Part shown: positions 8,092 through 16,205 of the stretch, piece by piece
Layout: every line of letters begins with the position of its first letter
Numbering within the stretch: position 1 is the stretch's first letter
DNA from: Paenibacillus mellifer
Lineage (GTDB): Bacteria > Bacillota > Bacilli > Paenibacillales > Paenibacillaceae
Direction of reading: 5' to 3'
NCBI RefSeq assembly: GCF_023195895.1
Contig: NZ_JALPRK010000003.1
Location: 267,046-331,045 of the forward strand
Length of the DNA: 64,000 bases
Made by a program: the position numbers and the translations under genes
Notes under the pieces: generated by a model
Database searches by the model: none
What the model was told of the DNA's origin: nothing
The model's input: only the letters and a program-made list of their open reading frames with translations

Positions 8092-9027
8092 ATGAAAAAA
8101 GCAGAACGTCTCAATCAGGAACTTATTTTTTTGAGCAATAAACACGAATTTCGATTAAAAGACTTGATGGAAGAGTTTCATATTTCTAAAAGAACGGCAC
8201 TAAGAGATCTTGAAGAATTGGCTGCGCTGGGTTTGCCTTATTATACAGAAAGCGGCAGATACGGAGGTTATAAATTGATTAACCAAACCTTGCTGCCCCC
8301 GGTTTATTTCAACAAGGATGAGATTCGAGCTATTTTCTTCGCATTGAATGCCCTAAACATTCTCTCAAGCACGCCTTTTGAAAAATCATATCCACATATC
8401 CGACAAAAATTATTGGCCACTTTACCTAAGAGCCAGCAAGAGTATCTTGATCGGATGCTTAAGGTGGTTCGGTATTATAGCGTTGCTCCAATTAACCCGC
8501 CAGAATATCTTGCGCTTATCTTAACTGCGATTATGGAAGAAAAAGTGGTTCGAATGATCTACTCTCAACATGAAACCATTCAAATTGATCTTCAGGTTTA
8601 TGAATTGTTTTATCGCAATGGCATTTGGTTTTGTAGTGCTTATGAGGTCAATCAAAGAATGTGGGGAACCTATCGCTGTGATTATATGTCAGAGTGCGAA
8701 ATTCTTGAAGAAATTGAACATACCCACTCCCTTAAAGAACTGAAGATATCTCATGAGGAACACGTGAAAAATTATCATCATATCCCTTTTCGCGCTCAAT
8801 TAACTTCGTTTGGGAAAGAACTATTTTTAAAGCATCATTACCCGAATATGGTGCTAGAAGAGAAGGACGGGATCTCTTATCTGACCGGCGGCTATAATGA
8901 AGCTGAACTCGACTACATGACGCATTATCTATGTTCCTATGGGAAACATGTAAAAATTGAATTTCCGGAACAGCTCAAGAAAAGTTATCTTCAACAACTT
9001 GATGAAATAAAGTCACAATATCTCTAA
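8092..9027 (+). CDS. YafY-type HTH and WYL-domain transcriptional regulator
   Basis: This 311-aa regulator has an N-terminal winged helix of the HTH_11 type (ELIFLSNKHEFRLKDLMEEF, ISKRTALRDLEELAALGLP, YYTESGRYGGYKL). A central WYL domain begins near residue 140, and a C-terminal WCX-like extension follows. The ATG at 8092 is preferred because AAAGGTGG sits at normal distance; the GTG at 8080 overlaps that site. It is divergent from the azoreductase across 87 bp. WYL domains usually bind a small ligand or nucleic acid; the signal here is unknown. Confidence 0.85.
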   Translation: MKKAERLNQELIFLSNKHEFRLKDLMEEFHISKRTALRDLEELAALGLPYYTESGRYGGYKLINQTLLPPVYFNKDEIRAIFFALNALNILSSTPFEKSYPHIRQKLLATLPKSQQEYLDRMLKVVRYYSVAPINPPEYLALILTAIMEEKVVRMIYSQHETIQIDLQVYELFYRNGIWFCSAYEVNQRMWGTYRCDYMSECEILEEIEHTHSLKELKISHEEHVKNYHHIPFRAQLTSFGKELFLKHHYPNMVLEEKDGISYLTGGYNEAELDYMTHYLCSYGKHVKIEFPEQLKKSYLQQLDEIKSQYL

Positions 9028-9151
9028 TTCAGGCCCCCCCTAATCCTCGCTACTTTCTTTTTCCACGATTATCGTATATTTCATCACATGCACTAAAATT
9101 TGACAATGATAAGCTTCATCATGTAAGCCTTACCACACTTTAGGGGGTAAT

Positions 9152-9625
9152 ATGATGAGCAAATACGACGAAGCTATGAAACTGCTGGAAGAACAAGTGG
9201 GTAACAAGGATGGCCTGATCTCTCTATCCACCATCGCGCTGGAACCGGGGGCCAATGGCAAAGGCCGTCCCGCCGCCCGCATTGTGGACGCCTATTATGA
9301 GGACGGCGCCTTCTACACCGTCACCTATGCGACCTCAAACAAGATGCAGCAGATCGCCCAAAACCCCGAAGTCGCCGTTTGTATCATCGTGGAAAACTTT
9401 ACGGCCGATGGGATCGGTGAAAACCTGGGCTGGGTTTGTGACGAGAAAAACGCGGAGATGATGGCAAAGCTGCGCACCATATTCGCTGAGTGGTACAACG
9501 AAGCCAATAACGACGAAGACCCTAATACATGCCTGCTGCGCATTCGCCTGATAAAAGGCCTGTGGAATGACGCCCATAAAGGGATCCGAACGGAGATTGA
9601 TTTTGTCAATAAGACGGTAAGTTAA
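9152..9625 (+). CDS. Pyridoxamine 5'-phosphate oxidase-like flavin protein
   Basis: This 157-aa protein matches the split-barrel FMN-binding fold. Typical segments are GRPAARIVDAYYEDGAFYTV near residue 38, TSNKMQQIAQNPEVAVCII near 61, and a final strand with LLRIRLIKGLWND. TTAGGGGG precedes the ATGATG start, so residue 1 or 2 may initiate. Such proteins bind FMN or F420 and act as reductases or oxidases of varied substrates; no specific reaction can be named. The gene is richer in GC than its neighbours and stands alone. Confidence 0.75.
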   Translation: MMSKYDEAMKLLEEQVGNKDGLISLSTIALEPGANGKGRPAARIVDAYYEDGAFYTVTYATSNKMQQIAQNPEVAVCIIVENFTADGIGENLGWVCDEKNAEMMAKLRTIFAEWYNEANNDEDPNTCLLRIRLIKGLWNDAHKGIRTEIDFVNKTVS

Positions 9626-9680
9626 GTTTTCAATCGCAGAGTAAGCCGCAAATTCCTAAACACTTGCTATCCGAAAATTG

Positions 9681-9711
9681 ATCAGTTATACTGATTATAT
9701 TAATAACTGAT
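9681..9711 (+). promoter_or_regulatory. Inverted repeat upstream of the MarR gene
   Basis: ATCAGTTAT (9681-9689) and ATAACTGAT (9703-9711) form a perfect 9-bp inverted repeat. A further direct copy of the core (CTGATTAT) lies within and after it. Its position just before the MarR start suggests an autoregulatory operator. Confidence 0.55.
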
Positions 9712-9732
9712 TATCAGGAGGTGATTATTAGG

Positions 9733-10152
9733 TTGGATAAATGGAATCAATCTTATGGTTTTTTGCTTGGAAAAGTCCTGCAACAAATGGAAGATAAGTT
9801 TGCTGAAGGACTCCTCCCCTTTCACATTAATGCAAGACAATATGGGGTACTTTTATTTATTCAAGGAAACCCTTATTCATCGCAAAAGGATATTTCCGAT
9901 AACCTACAAATCGATAGAACAACTATGGTAAGCCACATGGACCATTTGGAATCTTTAGGATTTGTGGAGCGAACAAAGAACCCTAATGATCGAAGATCCT
10001 ATAGCCTTGTGATTACGGATAAGGGAAATGAGGTTTTGGATTCACGTTGGGACTTTTTAAAACAGGTTGAATTAGACGTTTTAGCTCCTTTAACTCAGCA
10101 AGAAAAGCATTTACTTAAAGATTTTCTGGTTAAAGTTTGGAAAACACTTTAA
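9733..10152 (+). CDS. MarR family transcriptional regulator
   Basis: This 139-aa protein has the MarR winged helix: ARQYGVLLFIQ, QKDISDNLQIDRTTMVSHMD for the recognition helix, and FVERTKNPNDRRSYSLVITD for the wing (about residues 37-100). The TTG at 9733 is preferred because AGGAGGTGAT at 9717-9726 precedes it by a normal distance. An in-frame GTG at 9721 lies within that ribosome binding site. The rhodanese gene follows after 22 bp, probably in the same transcript, so this may be a redox- or sulfur-responsive pair. Confidence 0.85.
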   Translation: MDKWNQSYGFLLGKVLQQMEDKFAEGLLPFHINARQYGVLLFIQGNPYSSQKDISDNLQIDRTTMVSHMDHLESLGFVERTKNPNDRRSYSLVITDKGNEVLDSRWDFLKQVELDVLAPLTQQEKHLLKDFLVKVWKTL

Positions 10153-10174
10153 AGAACAGGAGAGATTGTAGAAT

Positions 10175-10567
10175 ATGAACGCACTTGATTATTTTAATGC
10201 ACGTTTGGAAGCAACCATCAGCCCTATGGATTATATGAGAGCTAAGCAAATGGATCCGGAGAAATACTTCTTAATGGATGTTAGAAACGGCCCCATTCAT
10301 GTAAGAAGTGTAACCATTAAGGATGCTTATGTTCTACCTGAACAGGAATTGTCAAACCGCTTAAATGAAATACCCAAGGATAAGGAAATTATCGTTTACT
10401 GCTGGGATGTCTGGTGCAATACTGCGGCCAAAGTAGCAAAGACTTTATTGGAACAAGGTTATCATGTTAAGGAATTAACCGGAGGAATTGCGGCATGGCA
10501 AGAAATGAACTTTCCTGTCTCCGACACAACCAAGGTGGATCAAATATCTGATCAATGTGGGTGCTAA
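10175..10567 (+). CDS. Rhodanese-like domain protein
   Basis: This 130-aa single rhodanese domain has the segments YFLMDVRNG near residue 31, IIVYCWDVWCNTAAKVAKTL with the presumed active Cys near 73, and LTGGIAAWQ near 104. It ends in a CGC pair that could chelate or be oxidised. Rhodaneses carry persulfide sulfur. It lies 22 bp behind the MarR gene and ends in a strong terminator. Its last 162 bp, with the terminator, are present again as a degraded copy at 14291-14493. Confidence 0.85.
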   Translation: MNALDYFNARLEATISPMDYMRAKQMDPEKYFLMDVRNGPIHVRSVTIKDAYVLPEQELSNRLNEIPKDKEIIVYCWDVWCNTAAKVAKTLLEQGYHVKELTGGIAAWQEMNFPVSDTTKVDQISDQCGC

Positions 10568-10570
10568 ATC

Positions 10571-10607
10571 AATAAGACGCCGGGGAAGGTTCCCCGGCGT
10601 CTTATTG
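10571..10607. terminator. Bidirectional rho-independent terminator
   Basis: Perfect stem AAGACGCCGGGGAA and TTCCCCGGCGTCTT around a GG loop, with T and A at its flanks. It ends the MarR-rhodanese unit and may also stop the cysteine hydrolase transcript from the other side. Confidence 0.85.
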
Positions 10608-10669
10608 TCCATAATTCAGCTGACTGCGGAAGAAGGTAGCGATATTCGCCATAGCCCCCTTGGATAGCC

Positions 10670-11248
10670 TTAGGATTCCCCTTCAGTAAGGGCAGAGATG
10701 ATTTCTTGGGTAGTCCGGGTACGCCCGATGCGCGGGAAAATATAGCTTTTCACATAATCATGCTCGGCCTGGGAAAATCCAGTCATTGCATCGATCGCGA
10801 AAATCTGCTGGTAACCATGCATAAATGCTTCCCGTGCGGTCGTATCCACACCGATTCCGGTTGCGATTCCGCATAAGACGATGGTGTCTATTCCCCTGCG
10901 GCGCAGCTGCAGGTCCAGCTCCGTCCCGTAAAAAGCTCCCCACTGCTTCTTGGTAATGATGTGGTCCGTATCGGTGACCCGCATTTCCGCGACGATCTCA
11001 TCCCATCCCTCAGGAAGATTCAGTGCAGGTGCAGGGGTATCCAACTTCGGTTTAGGGATATCCTTCAGGTCTTTGCTGGATACCCGGACCAAGGCAACCA
11101 TCGAGCCTTGCTTACGGAAGGCATCTGCCAAGTCGGCGGCGTTGGATACCACCTGCTCGGCGGAATAAGGGGCGTATTGGTTCCCCAACCACTTTTGAAG
11201 ATCGATGACAACCAGCGCTGTTTTTTTCGGATCAAATAATTTTTCCAT
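10670..11248 (-). CDS. Cysteine hydrolase (isochorismatase-like)
   Basis: This 192-aa isochorismatase-fold hydrolase has catalytic Asp in [10 protein letters not shown] (residue about 15), Lys in [10 protein letters not shown] near 98, and Cys in [20 protein letters not shown] near 126. These form the usual Asp-Lys-Cys triad. The ATG at 11248 follows GGGGAG at good spacing; the ATG at 11272 lacks a site. The substrate of this broad family (amides, isochorismate, nicotinamide) cannot be told. It is divergent from the TetR gene at 11373 and a plausible target of it. Confidence 0.85.
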   Translation of the reverse strand: MEKLFDPKKTALVVIDLQKWLGNQYAPYSAEQVVSNAADLADAFRKQGSMVALVRVSSKDLKDIPKPKLDTPAPALNLPEGWDEIVAEMRVTDTDHIITKKQWGAFYGTELDLQLRRRGIDTIVLCGIATGIGVDTTAREAFMHGYQQIFAIDAMTGFSQAEHDYVKSYIFPRIGRTRTTQEIISALTEGES

Positions 11249-11310
11249 ACCGTTATTCTCCCCATCACTCATATTTGACTGCGTGTTAACAATCGTGAAC
11301 TCACAGTCAT

Positions 11311-11351
11311 TTGACTTGGTGTTTTATATTTTGTACTATGATTCATAGTAC
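11311..11351 (+). promoter_or_regulatory. tetR promoter with overlapping operator
   Basis: A -35 TTGACT (11311-11316) and -10 TACTAT (11334-11339) are 17 bp apart. The perfect palindrome GTACTATG-ATT-CATAGTAC (11333-11351) covers the -10. It probably controls both this regulator and the divergent cysteine hydrolase. Confidence 0.7.
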
Positions 11352-11372
11352 GTCAAGGGGGAGAATCTTTAT

Positions 11373-12260
11373 ATGAATGTGACAAGGGAAGAGGTCATAC
11401 AATCAGCGACGAAGCTTTTTAAGGAACGTGGGTTTCTTTCGACGACGATACAGGATATTGCCGAGGATTGCGGTATTTCCAAGGGGTCGGTCTATAAATT
11501 CTTTCCTTCCAAAGAGGATCTCTTTAGCGAGGTATTTAATCAATGTCATAACGATTATTTTGATCAAGTCGATGCGCTGACACGTCTTCCCGGACTATCG
11601 CCGGAAGAACAGTTTGTTCAGCAGATCGTTTTGCGATTCCGCTACTTTATGGAGTACAAACATATTCTGGTCGAATTTACGGAGCTCCCTATTCAACAGG
11701 ATCCCAAGTTCCAGCCGCTCAGACACAAGGTTAGGGGCCGGCTCATCCGATGGCATAGAGAGTGTTTGCTGCATGTATATGGCGAGGAAATCCAACCGTA
11801 TCTATGGGACTTGGTTGCCATCTATCGGGCGATTCTGAAGGAATATCTCTTTTGGATTGTATATGAGGAGAGGTCGTTATCCCTCGAGGAAACGGCGAGG
11901 TTCATCCTGGACAAGCTCCATGTGCTCGTTAAGCATATGATGACGTCCGATCCTAAGTCTATGCTGAACCAAGCTTCATTCGAGAGGTATTTAAACTGGG
12001 GATTCGAGGACCGGCAGGGTGAGAAGGAGCAGATTCTTTCAGAACTGTTTCGGGAGATGGATACGGCCATGAATACGATCCCGGCCGGTGCCGCACATCG
12101 TTCGGAAATAAGGGAGCTTTCCCGTTTCATCCAGACGGAGGTTAGCAAGGAGGCCGCGAATCATCCGCTGATACAGGCCTCGCTGTCCTATTTAGAGAGG
12201 GAGAAGGAACTTAAAAGTCTGGTCGTTCAGTTGAGGAATGTTATCTTCTCGGGGAATTAA
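11373..12260 (+). CDS. TetR/AcrR family transcriptional regulator
   Basis: This 295-aa protein is long for a TetR regulator (usually about 200). The helix-turn-helix is at residues about 8-55 (VIQSATKLFKERGFLSTTIQ, DIAEDCGISKGSVYKFFPSK). The extended C-terminal domain includes LNWGFEDRQGEKEQILSELF and a final helix pair (residues about 200-290) beyond the normal ligand domain. The promoter carries an 8-bp-arm palindrome over the -10, so autorepression is likely. Its partner is probably the divergent cysteine hydrolase. Confidence 0.88.
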   Translation: MNVTREEVIQSATKLFKERGFLSTTIQDIAEDCGISKGSVYKFFPSKEDLFSEVFNQCHNDYFDQVDALTRLPGLSPEEQFVQQIVLRFRYFMEYKHILVEFTELPIQQDPKFQPLRHKVRGRLIRWHRECLLHVYGEEIQPYLWDLVAIYRAILKEYLFWIVYEERSLSLEETARFILDKLHVLVKHMMTSDPKSMLNQASFERYLNWGFEDRQGEKEQILSELFREMDTAMNTIPAGAAHRSEIRELSRFIQTEVSKEAANHPLIQASLSYLEREKELKSLVVQLRNVIFSGN

Positions 12261-12286
12261 CTTGATGGGGACCTGCCCCCATGGGT

Positions 12287-12523
12287 TCAGGTCCAAGCCC
12301 AAAAGAATCCGTCGCGGTCCCAAGCAATTCTGCCCCCGTGAAGTTTGCGAAAAGCCTTCTTCACTTCTTTAGACAGCGATGTATTTCCGTTCTCATTCAC
12401 GAAAACGAATTGTTCGCCGAAATGGGTCTTCACATATTCAATTGCATCGGTCTGATAGAGGTTTCCCCTAAACCTGATTTCCTTGACCATCCATTCTGCC
12501 ACTTCCTGTGCGGTTACTTCCAT
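12287..12523 (-). CDS. Small conserved protein (DUF6953-like)
   Basis: This 78-aa protein reads EVAEWMVKEIRFRGNLYQTD, then FGEQFVFVNENGN, then KAFRKLHGG and a Trp-rich end (WDRDGFFWAW). The pattern agrees with a small DUF6953-type family as I remember it. It is probably a cytoplasmic winged-helix-like domain; its function is unknown. An AAAGGAG lies upstream of the ATG. It stands between the TetR gene and the methyltransferase gene. Confidence 0.6.
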   Translation of the reverse strand: MEVTAQEVAEWMVKEIRFRGNLYQTDAIEYVKTHFGEQFVFVNENGNTSLSKEVKKAFRKLHGGRIAWDRDGFFWAWT

Positions 12524-12577
12524 AGGTGATGCTCCTTTCTACTCGCTTGTTGTTCCATTACCTTTGCAGCAACCCCA

Positions 12578-14119
12578 TCAATAATTCATCAGCGCTAATG
12601 CCTCTTCATTATCAGGTTCAAGTTCCAACAACTTTTGCAAGTACCTCTTTGCGTCTTCAATGAAGTCTAACTCGAAACAGCAAATGGCGAGGCAATAAAA
12701 TACAGTGGATACGACCTCGTCTTGCTCTTCGTGTACCGAAATCTCCAAATAGTATTTGGAGGGTTCGTACATCTCCATCTCAAATAGGATCAATCCCGCA
12801 TCGAGCGCCAGATCATATCGCTGCTCCATGACGTAATACGAGGACCACATCCGCTGAATGCCACGAAGCAAATCCTGCTTTTCGTCTTCATTGGATTCTG
12901 GCAACAGGCTGGAAATCCGCTTCGTGCTCTGAATGAAAAATTCCGCATCATAACCGCCCAAACGCCAGAAACTTAAGATTTGCTGCAACTCCATGCTATC
13001 TAGATTGCGATCCACCCACCATTTCATATTAAAAAAATCATCGGGACCAAAGCGTTCGATACAACGACGGTAGGCTAATCGCAAGTGATGATAATCCAAT
13101 GGTTGATCAAGATAGAGAATACAGCCCACATTAATATTTTTATAATGATGCGGAGGGAATAACGCCTCGGCTCCTTTTTGTTCATAAACATACTTCATCG
13201 CATGGTAGTTGGCCGTTAATGAAAAGCTTCCATGTAAGACCAACTCGGGCGGTTCTGCAAATTTCCAGCTATCCAGCAAGTGATCTCCTTTGTCTGCTGT
13301 GATCAAAAGAAAACCCGATGAGGTTAACCGATTCAAACGCTCCAAACAAGCGATACCGGCAGCAGGAAATAAAATATGCGAGTCTTCAAGTTGTTCCTGA
13401 TAAATGGAAATCACATTGCGGTAAGGATAGGTTTCCTGTTCGTACTCAGGCGCTCGTCGATGCTCATAGCTTAAATGGATTTGATCTAACCATTCTGCGG
13501 GTTGAAGCGAATCATGATGTTCGGGTTGCTCAACGTAAACATCCGTTTCATAAACCTTCCCCTCTCCAATGTAAATCAATTCCTGCGGTATGCTATCGAA
13601 GAAGTAGTTGGCAATAAGGATGATGGGTTGTTTTAAATCTCCTTCACGAATGGTTGTGCCTGTTACAATGAGGTTCAGCTCTGAATCATGCACAGCATCA
13701 AATTGCGCAAAGTCCAGTAATCCTTCGGCAATAAACGTTTGAAGCGCGGGATGCGCCTTCCAAGCCATAACATTGTCCATGGCCAAATCCGTCATGATAT
13801 AGCGGAACGGAGGCAGCGAGATCCCGACGTAGTCTACTAACTGACACAATTCCTTTAACAAATGGAAAGCAAGTCGTCCCGCTCCTGCTCCAAGCTCCAC
13901 AATATGTACGGGCTCAAAGCCATTTCCCCTATTCACTCGATCTTGAAGAAACCCAAAGATCATTTCTGCATAGGCAGCTGCAATCATGGGATTACTCGTT
14001 ATATATTGGGGAACTTGGTCATTATTCCAGGCCCTCGTTCCCTTCTCTTCATAATACTCTCGCTGGACTTTCCAGATGGGCGCTTCACTGAAACGGTAAC
14101 GTTTAGGATTACTTGTCAT
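12578..14119 (-). CDS. SAM-dependent methyltransferase-like protein with TPR-like C-terminus
   Basis: This 513-aa protein has a Rossmann methyltransferase core near residues 70-300. It carries the SAM-binding motif I, HIVELGAGAGRLAFHLL, then YIMTDLA as motif II, and a MidA-like segment PIILIANYFFDSIPQELIYI. The last about 100 residues form helical repeats of TPR type (YYVMEQRYDLALDAGLILFE, CFELDFIEDAKRYLQKLLEL, PDNEEALALM). That suggests protein-protein contact and possibly a protein substrate. The gene stands alone. Methyl transfer to an arginine or other protein residue is inference from the MidA resemblance. Confidence 0.7.
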   Translation of the reverse strand: MTSNPKRYRFSEAPIWKVQREYYEEKGTRAWNNDQVPQYITSNPMIAAAYAEMIFGFLQDRVNRGNGFEPVHIVELGAGAGRLAFHLLKELCQLVDYVGISLPPFRYIMTDLAMDNVMAWKAHPALQTFIAEGLLDFAQFDAVHDSELNLIVTGTTIREGDLKQPIILIANYFFDSIPQELIYIGEGKVYETDVYVEQPEHHDSLQPAEWLDQIHLSYEHRRAPEYEQETYPYRNVISIYQEQLEDSHILFPAAGIACLERLNRLTSSGFLLITADKGDHLLDSWKFAEPPELVLHGSFSLTANYHAMKYVYEQKGAEALFPPHHYKNINVGCILYLDQPLDYHHLRLAYRRCIERFGPDDFFNMKWWVDRNLDSMELQQILSFWRLGGYDAEFFIQSTKRISSLLPESNEDEKQDLLRGIQRMWSSYYVMEQRYDLALDAGLILFEMEMYEPSKYYLEISVHEEQDEVVSTVFYCLAICCFELDFIEDAKRYLQKLLELEPDNEEALALMNY

Positions 14120-14290
14120 TTAAGCCTTCCTTTGCCTGTATTAGATGGTATGCTGTGTCGGTACTCCGAGCTTAAACCATCATATCATTATACCCAACTT
14201 CTTACGATTCTCGCTTTCCCTATTCCGTTTCATTTGGTCTTGGAAGACCAGTGGCGAAACACCGTCGCCTTCCCAGCCATCGCTCTAGCT

Positions 14291-14493
14291 GATGTCTGGT
14301 GCAATACAGCGGACAAAGTAGCAAAGTCTTTATTGGAACAAGGTTATCAAGTGAAGGAATTGAACGGAGGAATTGTGGCATGGTAAGAAATGAACTTCCC
14401 TGTCTCCGACACAATCAAGGTGGATCAAGTATCTGATCAATGTGGGGGCTAACCTACAAGGAAAGACGCCGGGGATGGTTCCCCGGCGTCTTT
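14291..14493 (+). pseudogene. Truncated duplicate of the rhodanese 3' end with terminator
   Basis: This segment aligns with 10406-10606 with about 13 mismatches in the 162 coding positions. It begins abruptly at GATGTCTGG, lacks the first 77 codons and carries a stop (TAA at 14384-14386) where the parent has a Gln codon. The terminator stem with its GACGCCGGGG arm at 14463-14493 is copied as well. It cannot encode a working protein. Confidence 0.85.
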
Positions 14494-14495
14494 GT
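14461..14495. terminator. Duplicated rho-independent terminator
   Basis: GACGCCGGGG and CCCCGGCGTC pair here as in the terminator at 10571-10607. It ends the truncated rhodanese copy and may serve the VOC gene from the other side. Confidence 0.75.
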
Positions 14496-14511
14496 TTTTA
14501 GATAACAGCGG

Positions 14512-14910
14512 TCACTGTTTCACGATCATCCAATTCACTCCGAACTTATCTTCGATCTCACCGTAATAGGCTCCCCACGGCTGTAATTCAAAAGGATACT
14601 TTACGGAACCACCCTGAGCAAGATTGCCGAAGGACTGACGGGCCTCTGCTTCATCAGTAAAAGTGAGTGACAGCGAAATGATTCGTCCTCCCCGAGTCAG
14701 TTCGAGGGGGGAGTCAGCAAGGAACAATAGATTCCCTCCTGCTACGGACAATACCATATGCATCACTTTATCTTTGTTTGATTCTGGCGTGCCGGGGATG
14801 TCCCCGTAAGTCATCTTCGAAAGGATTTCCCCTCCCAATGCCTGCGCATAAAACCCAGCCTGCGCGCTCGCATCCTCCGATTGAATGTAGGCGTTAAGTT
14901 GTGCTGTCAT
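14512..14910 (-). CDS. VOC family (glyoxalase/PhnB-like) protein
   Basis: This 132-aa protein is built of two babbab half-modules of the vicinal oxygen chelate fold: QLNAYIQSEDASAQAGFYAQ near residue 4, MHMVLSVAGGNLLFLAD near 50, ISLSLTFTDEAEARQSFGNL near 75, and GEIEDKFGVNWMI at the end. This is the PhnB-like type often found as single cytoplasmic proteins of unknown substrate. The ATG at 14910 has GGAAGG at fit distance; earlier in-frame starts do not. It follows the DUF1801 gene on the same strand and is probably co-transcribed. Confidence 0.82.
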   Translation of the reverse strand: MTAQLNAYIQSEDASAQAGFYAQALGGEILSKMTYGDIPGTPESNKDKVMHMVLSVAGGNLLFLADSPLELTRGGRIISLSLTFTDEAEARQSFGNLAQGGSVKYPFELQPWGAYYGEIEDKFGVNWMIVKQ

Positions 14911-14990
14911 GTTCAACATCCTTCCATCATTTTTTTGTACACCATTCATGCGACGAATCCACGACGATCCGGCTATTTCCTTATTCCAAG

Positions 14991-15332
14991 TCAAAGTGCT
15001 GAAGCCACTTTGCTCAGCAGCGCCATCAGTTCGGAGTTATCAACAATTTGTCCCTTGCGGAGCTTCAGTGTCTTTCTCTCCGGCGGCCCGTCAAACCGGT
15101 CTTCTGGAAGCTCCATGCCAGTCGTATTGAACAGCGTGAAACTGACCGCTTCCTTCGATGGCGAGATGACTGCAACATACTTACCATTCTTGAGAAAATG
15201 AGGTTTTTTGTACTGGATGCGTTCCTGGACATTCTCAATGGCCTCATGAACAATGCCGCGTAGGGCAACTGACAGCTCAACCTGCCACGGCTCCTTCAAA
15301 GCTTCAATAAAATCAGTTACTTCCGGGTTAAT
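14991..15332 (-). CDS. DUF1801 domain protein, start uncertain
   Basis: This protein of about 113 aa has the DUF1801 (YdhG-like) pattern: NPEVTDFIEALKEPWQVEL, ERIQYKKPHFLKNGKYVAVI and AVSFTLFNTTGMELP. The family begins near this first segment. The only codon at a proper distance from the strong site GGGAGG is ATT at 15330-15332, a rare initiator. TTG codons further up (15407 and two more) have no ribosome binding site. If one of these were used the protein would be up to 138 aa. It precedes the VOC gene. Its cellular role is unknown. Confidence 0.75.
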   Translation of the reverse strand: MNPEVTDFIEALKEPWQVELSVALRGIVHEAIENVQERIQYKKPHFLKNGKYVAVISPSKEAVSFTLFNTTGMELPEDRFDGPPERKTLKLRKGQIVDNSELMALLSKVASAL

Positions 15333-15516
15333 CTTTGGTCGCCTCCCTCTTTTTGAATTGTACTCCAAGTGACACAGCAGCAAGATATTACCATAATCAT
15401 TAAACAAAATAATTTACCTTACGTCAAGTAATACTTTATATAAATTAAGTTGAGTTGATTTCTTATAAAGAAACCGATATGATTAACTACGATTGTTCTG
15501 GAAAGAAGGGATTACC

Positions 15517-16113
15517 GTGGGCGAAATACGTAATGCAGAGCGAACACGTAAATTAATCTTAGAATCCGCTAGGGAAGAATTTCTTATGAATGGATATGCA
15601 GGTACGAAGATCGAAGCGATCGCCCGTCGCGCTGGAATAAAAAAACAGTTAATCTACCACTATTTCAAGGGCAAAGATCATCTTCTAAAAGAAACCATCG
15701 AGGATTTCCTCTCCTCAGTACCGTCGGGTAACTTTATCCTGCCGGCCAATCCTGCGGATATTGCCGAATACCGATTAAGAATCAATATCGCTTATTTGAT
15801 GGATTTTTTGAAATATACGGCCTGGGAAGCCGTCGAAGCCATTCCAGGAGAAATAAACGGAGAGGATATTCGCGGCCAGCTTTTGAAGAGCTACAACGAG
15901 GATATCCGATCTAAACAAGAGATGGGCCTTGTCCCGAAGGAACTTGAGCCGTCCTTTGTAACGCTTATGCTATCAAGTTTGACGATCTATCCGTTGCTGT
16001 ACCCTAACGTTACCCGGATGATTACAGGGCTTGATTCAACTGACCCGGAGTTTCAAGAAGGTTGGGCCGCTTTTCTGCGAGACATTAGCAAACGGATTTT
16101 CAATCTATCGTAA
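15517..16113 (+). CDS. TetR/AcrR family transcriptional regulator
   Basis: This 198-aa protein has the helix-turn-helix at residues about 6-52 (TRKLILESAREEFLMNGYAG, IEAIARRAGIKKQLIYHYFK). A YcdC-like C-terminal domain follows (LTIYPLLYPNVTRMITGLDS). The GTG at 15517 follows AGAAGGG at good spacing. It is divergent from the DUF1801-VOC pair across about 180 bp, which may be its target. No clear operator was seen. Confidence 0.85.
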   Translation: MGEIRNAERTRKLILESAREEFLMNGYAGTKIEAIARRAGIKKQLIYHYFKGKDHLLKETIEDFLSSVPSGNFILPANPADIAEYRLRINIAYLMDFLKYTAWEAVEAIPGEINGEDIRGQLLKSYNEDIRSKQEMGLVPKELEPSFVTLMLSSLTIYPLLYPNVTRMITGLDSTDPEFQEGWAAFLRDISKRIFNLS

Positions 16114-16119
16114 TGTACT

Positions 16120-16149
16120 GAAGGCCATTCCATCATGGAATGGCCTATT
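16120..16149. terminator. Bidirectional terminator
   Basis: Stem AGGCCATTCC (16122-16131) pairs with GGAATGGCCT (16137-16146) around a short loop between two convergent genes. Confidence 0.75.
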
Positions 16150-16205
16150 TAGCGGGATATCGACTCTCATATAAGGCCCCTGGTACTTTGAAATATCCCT
16201 TCGGG

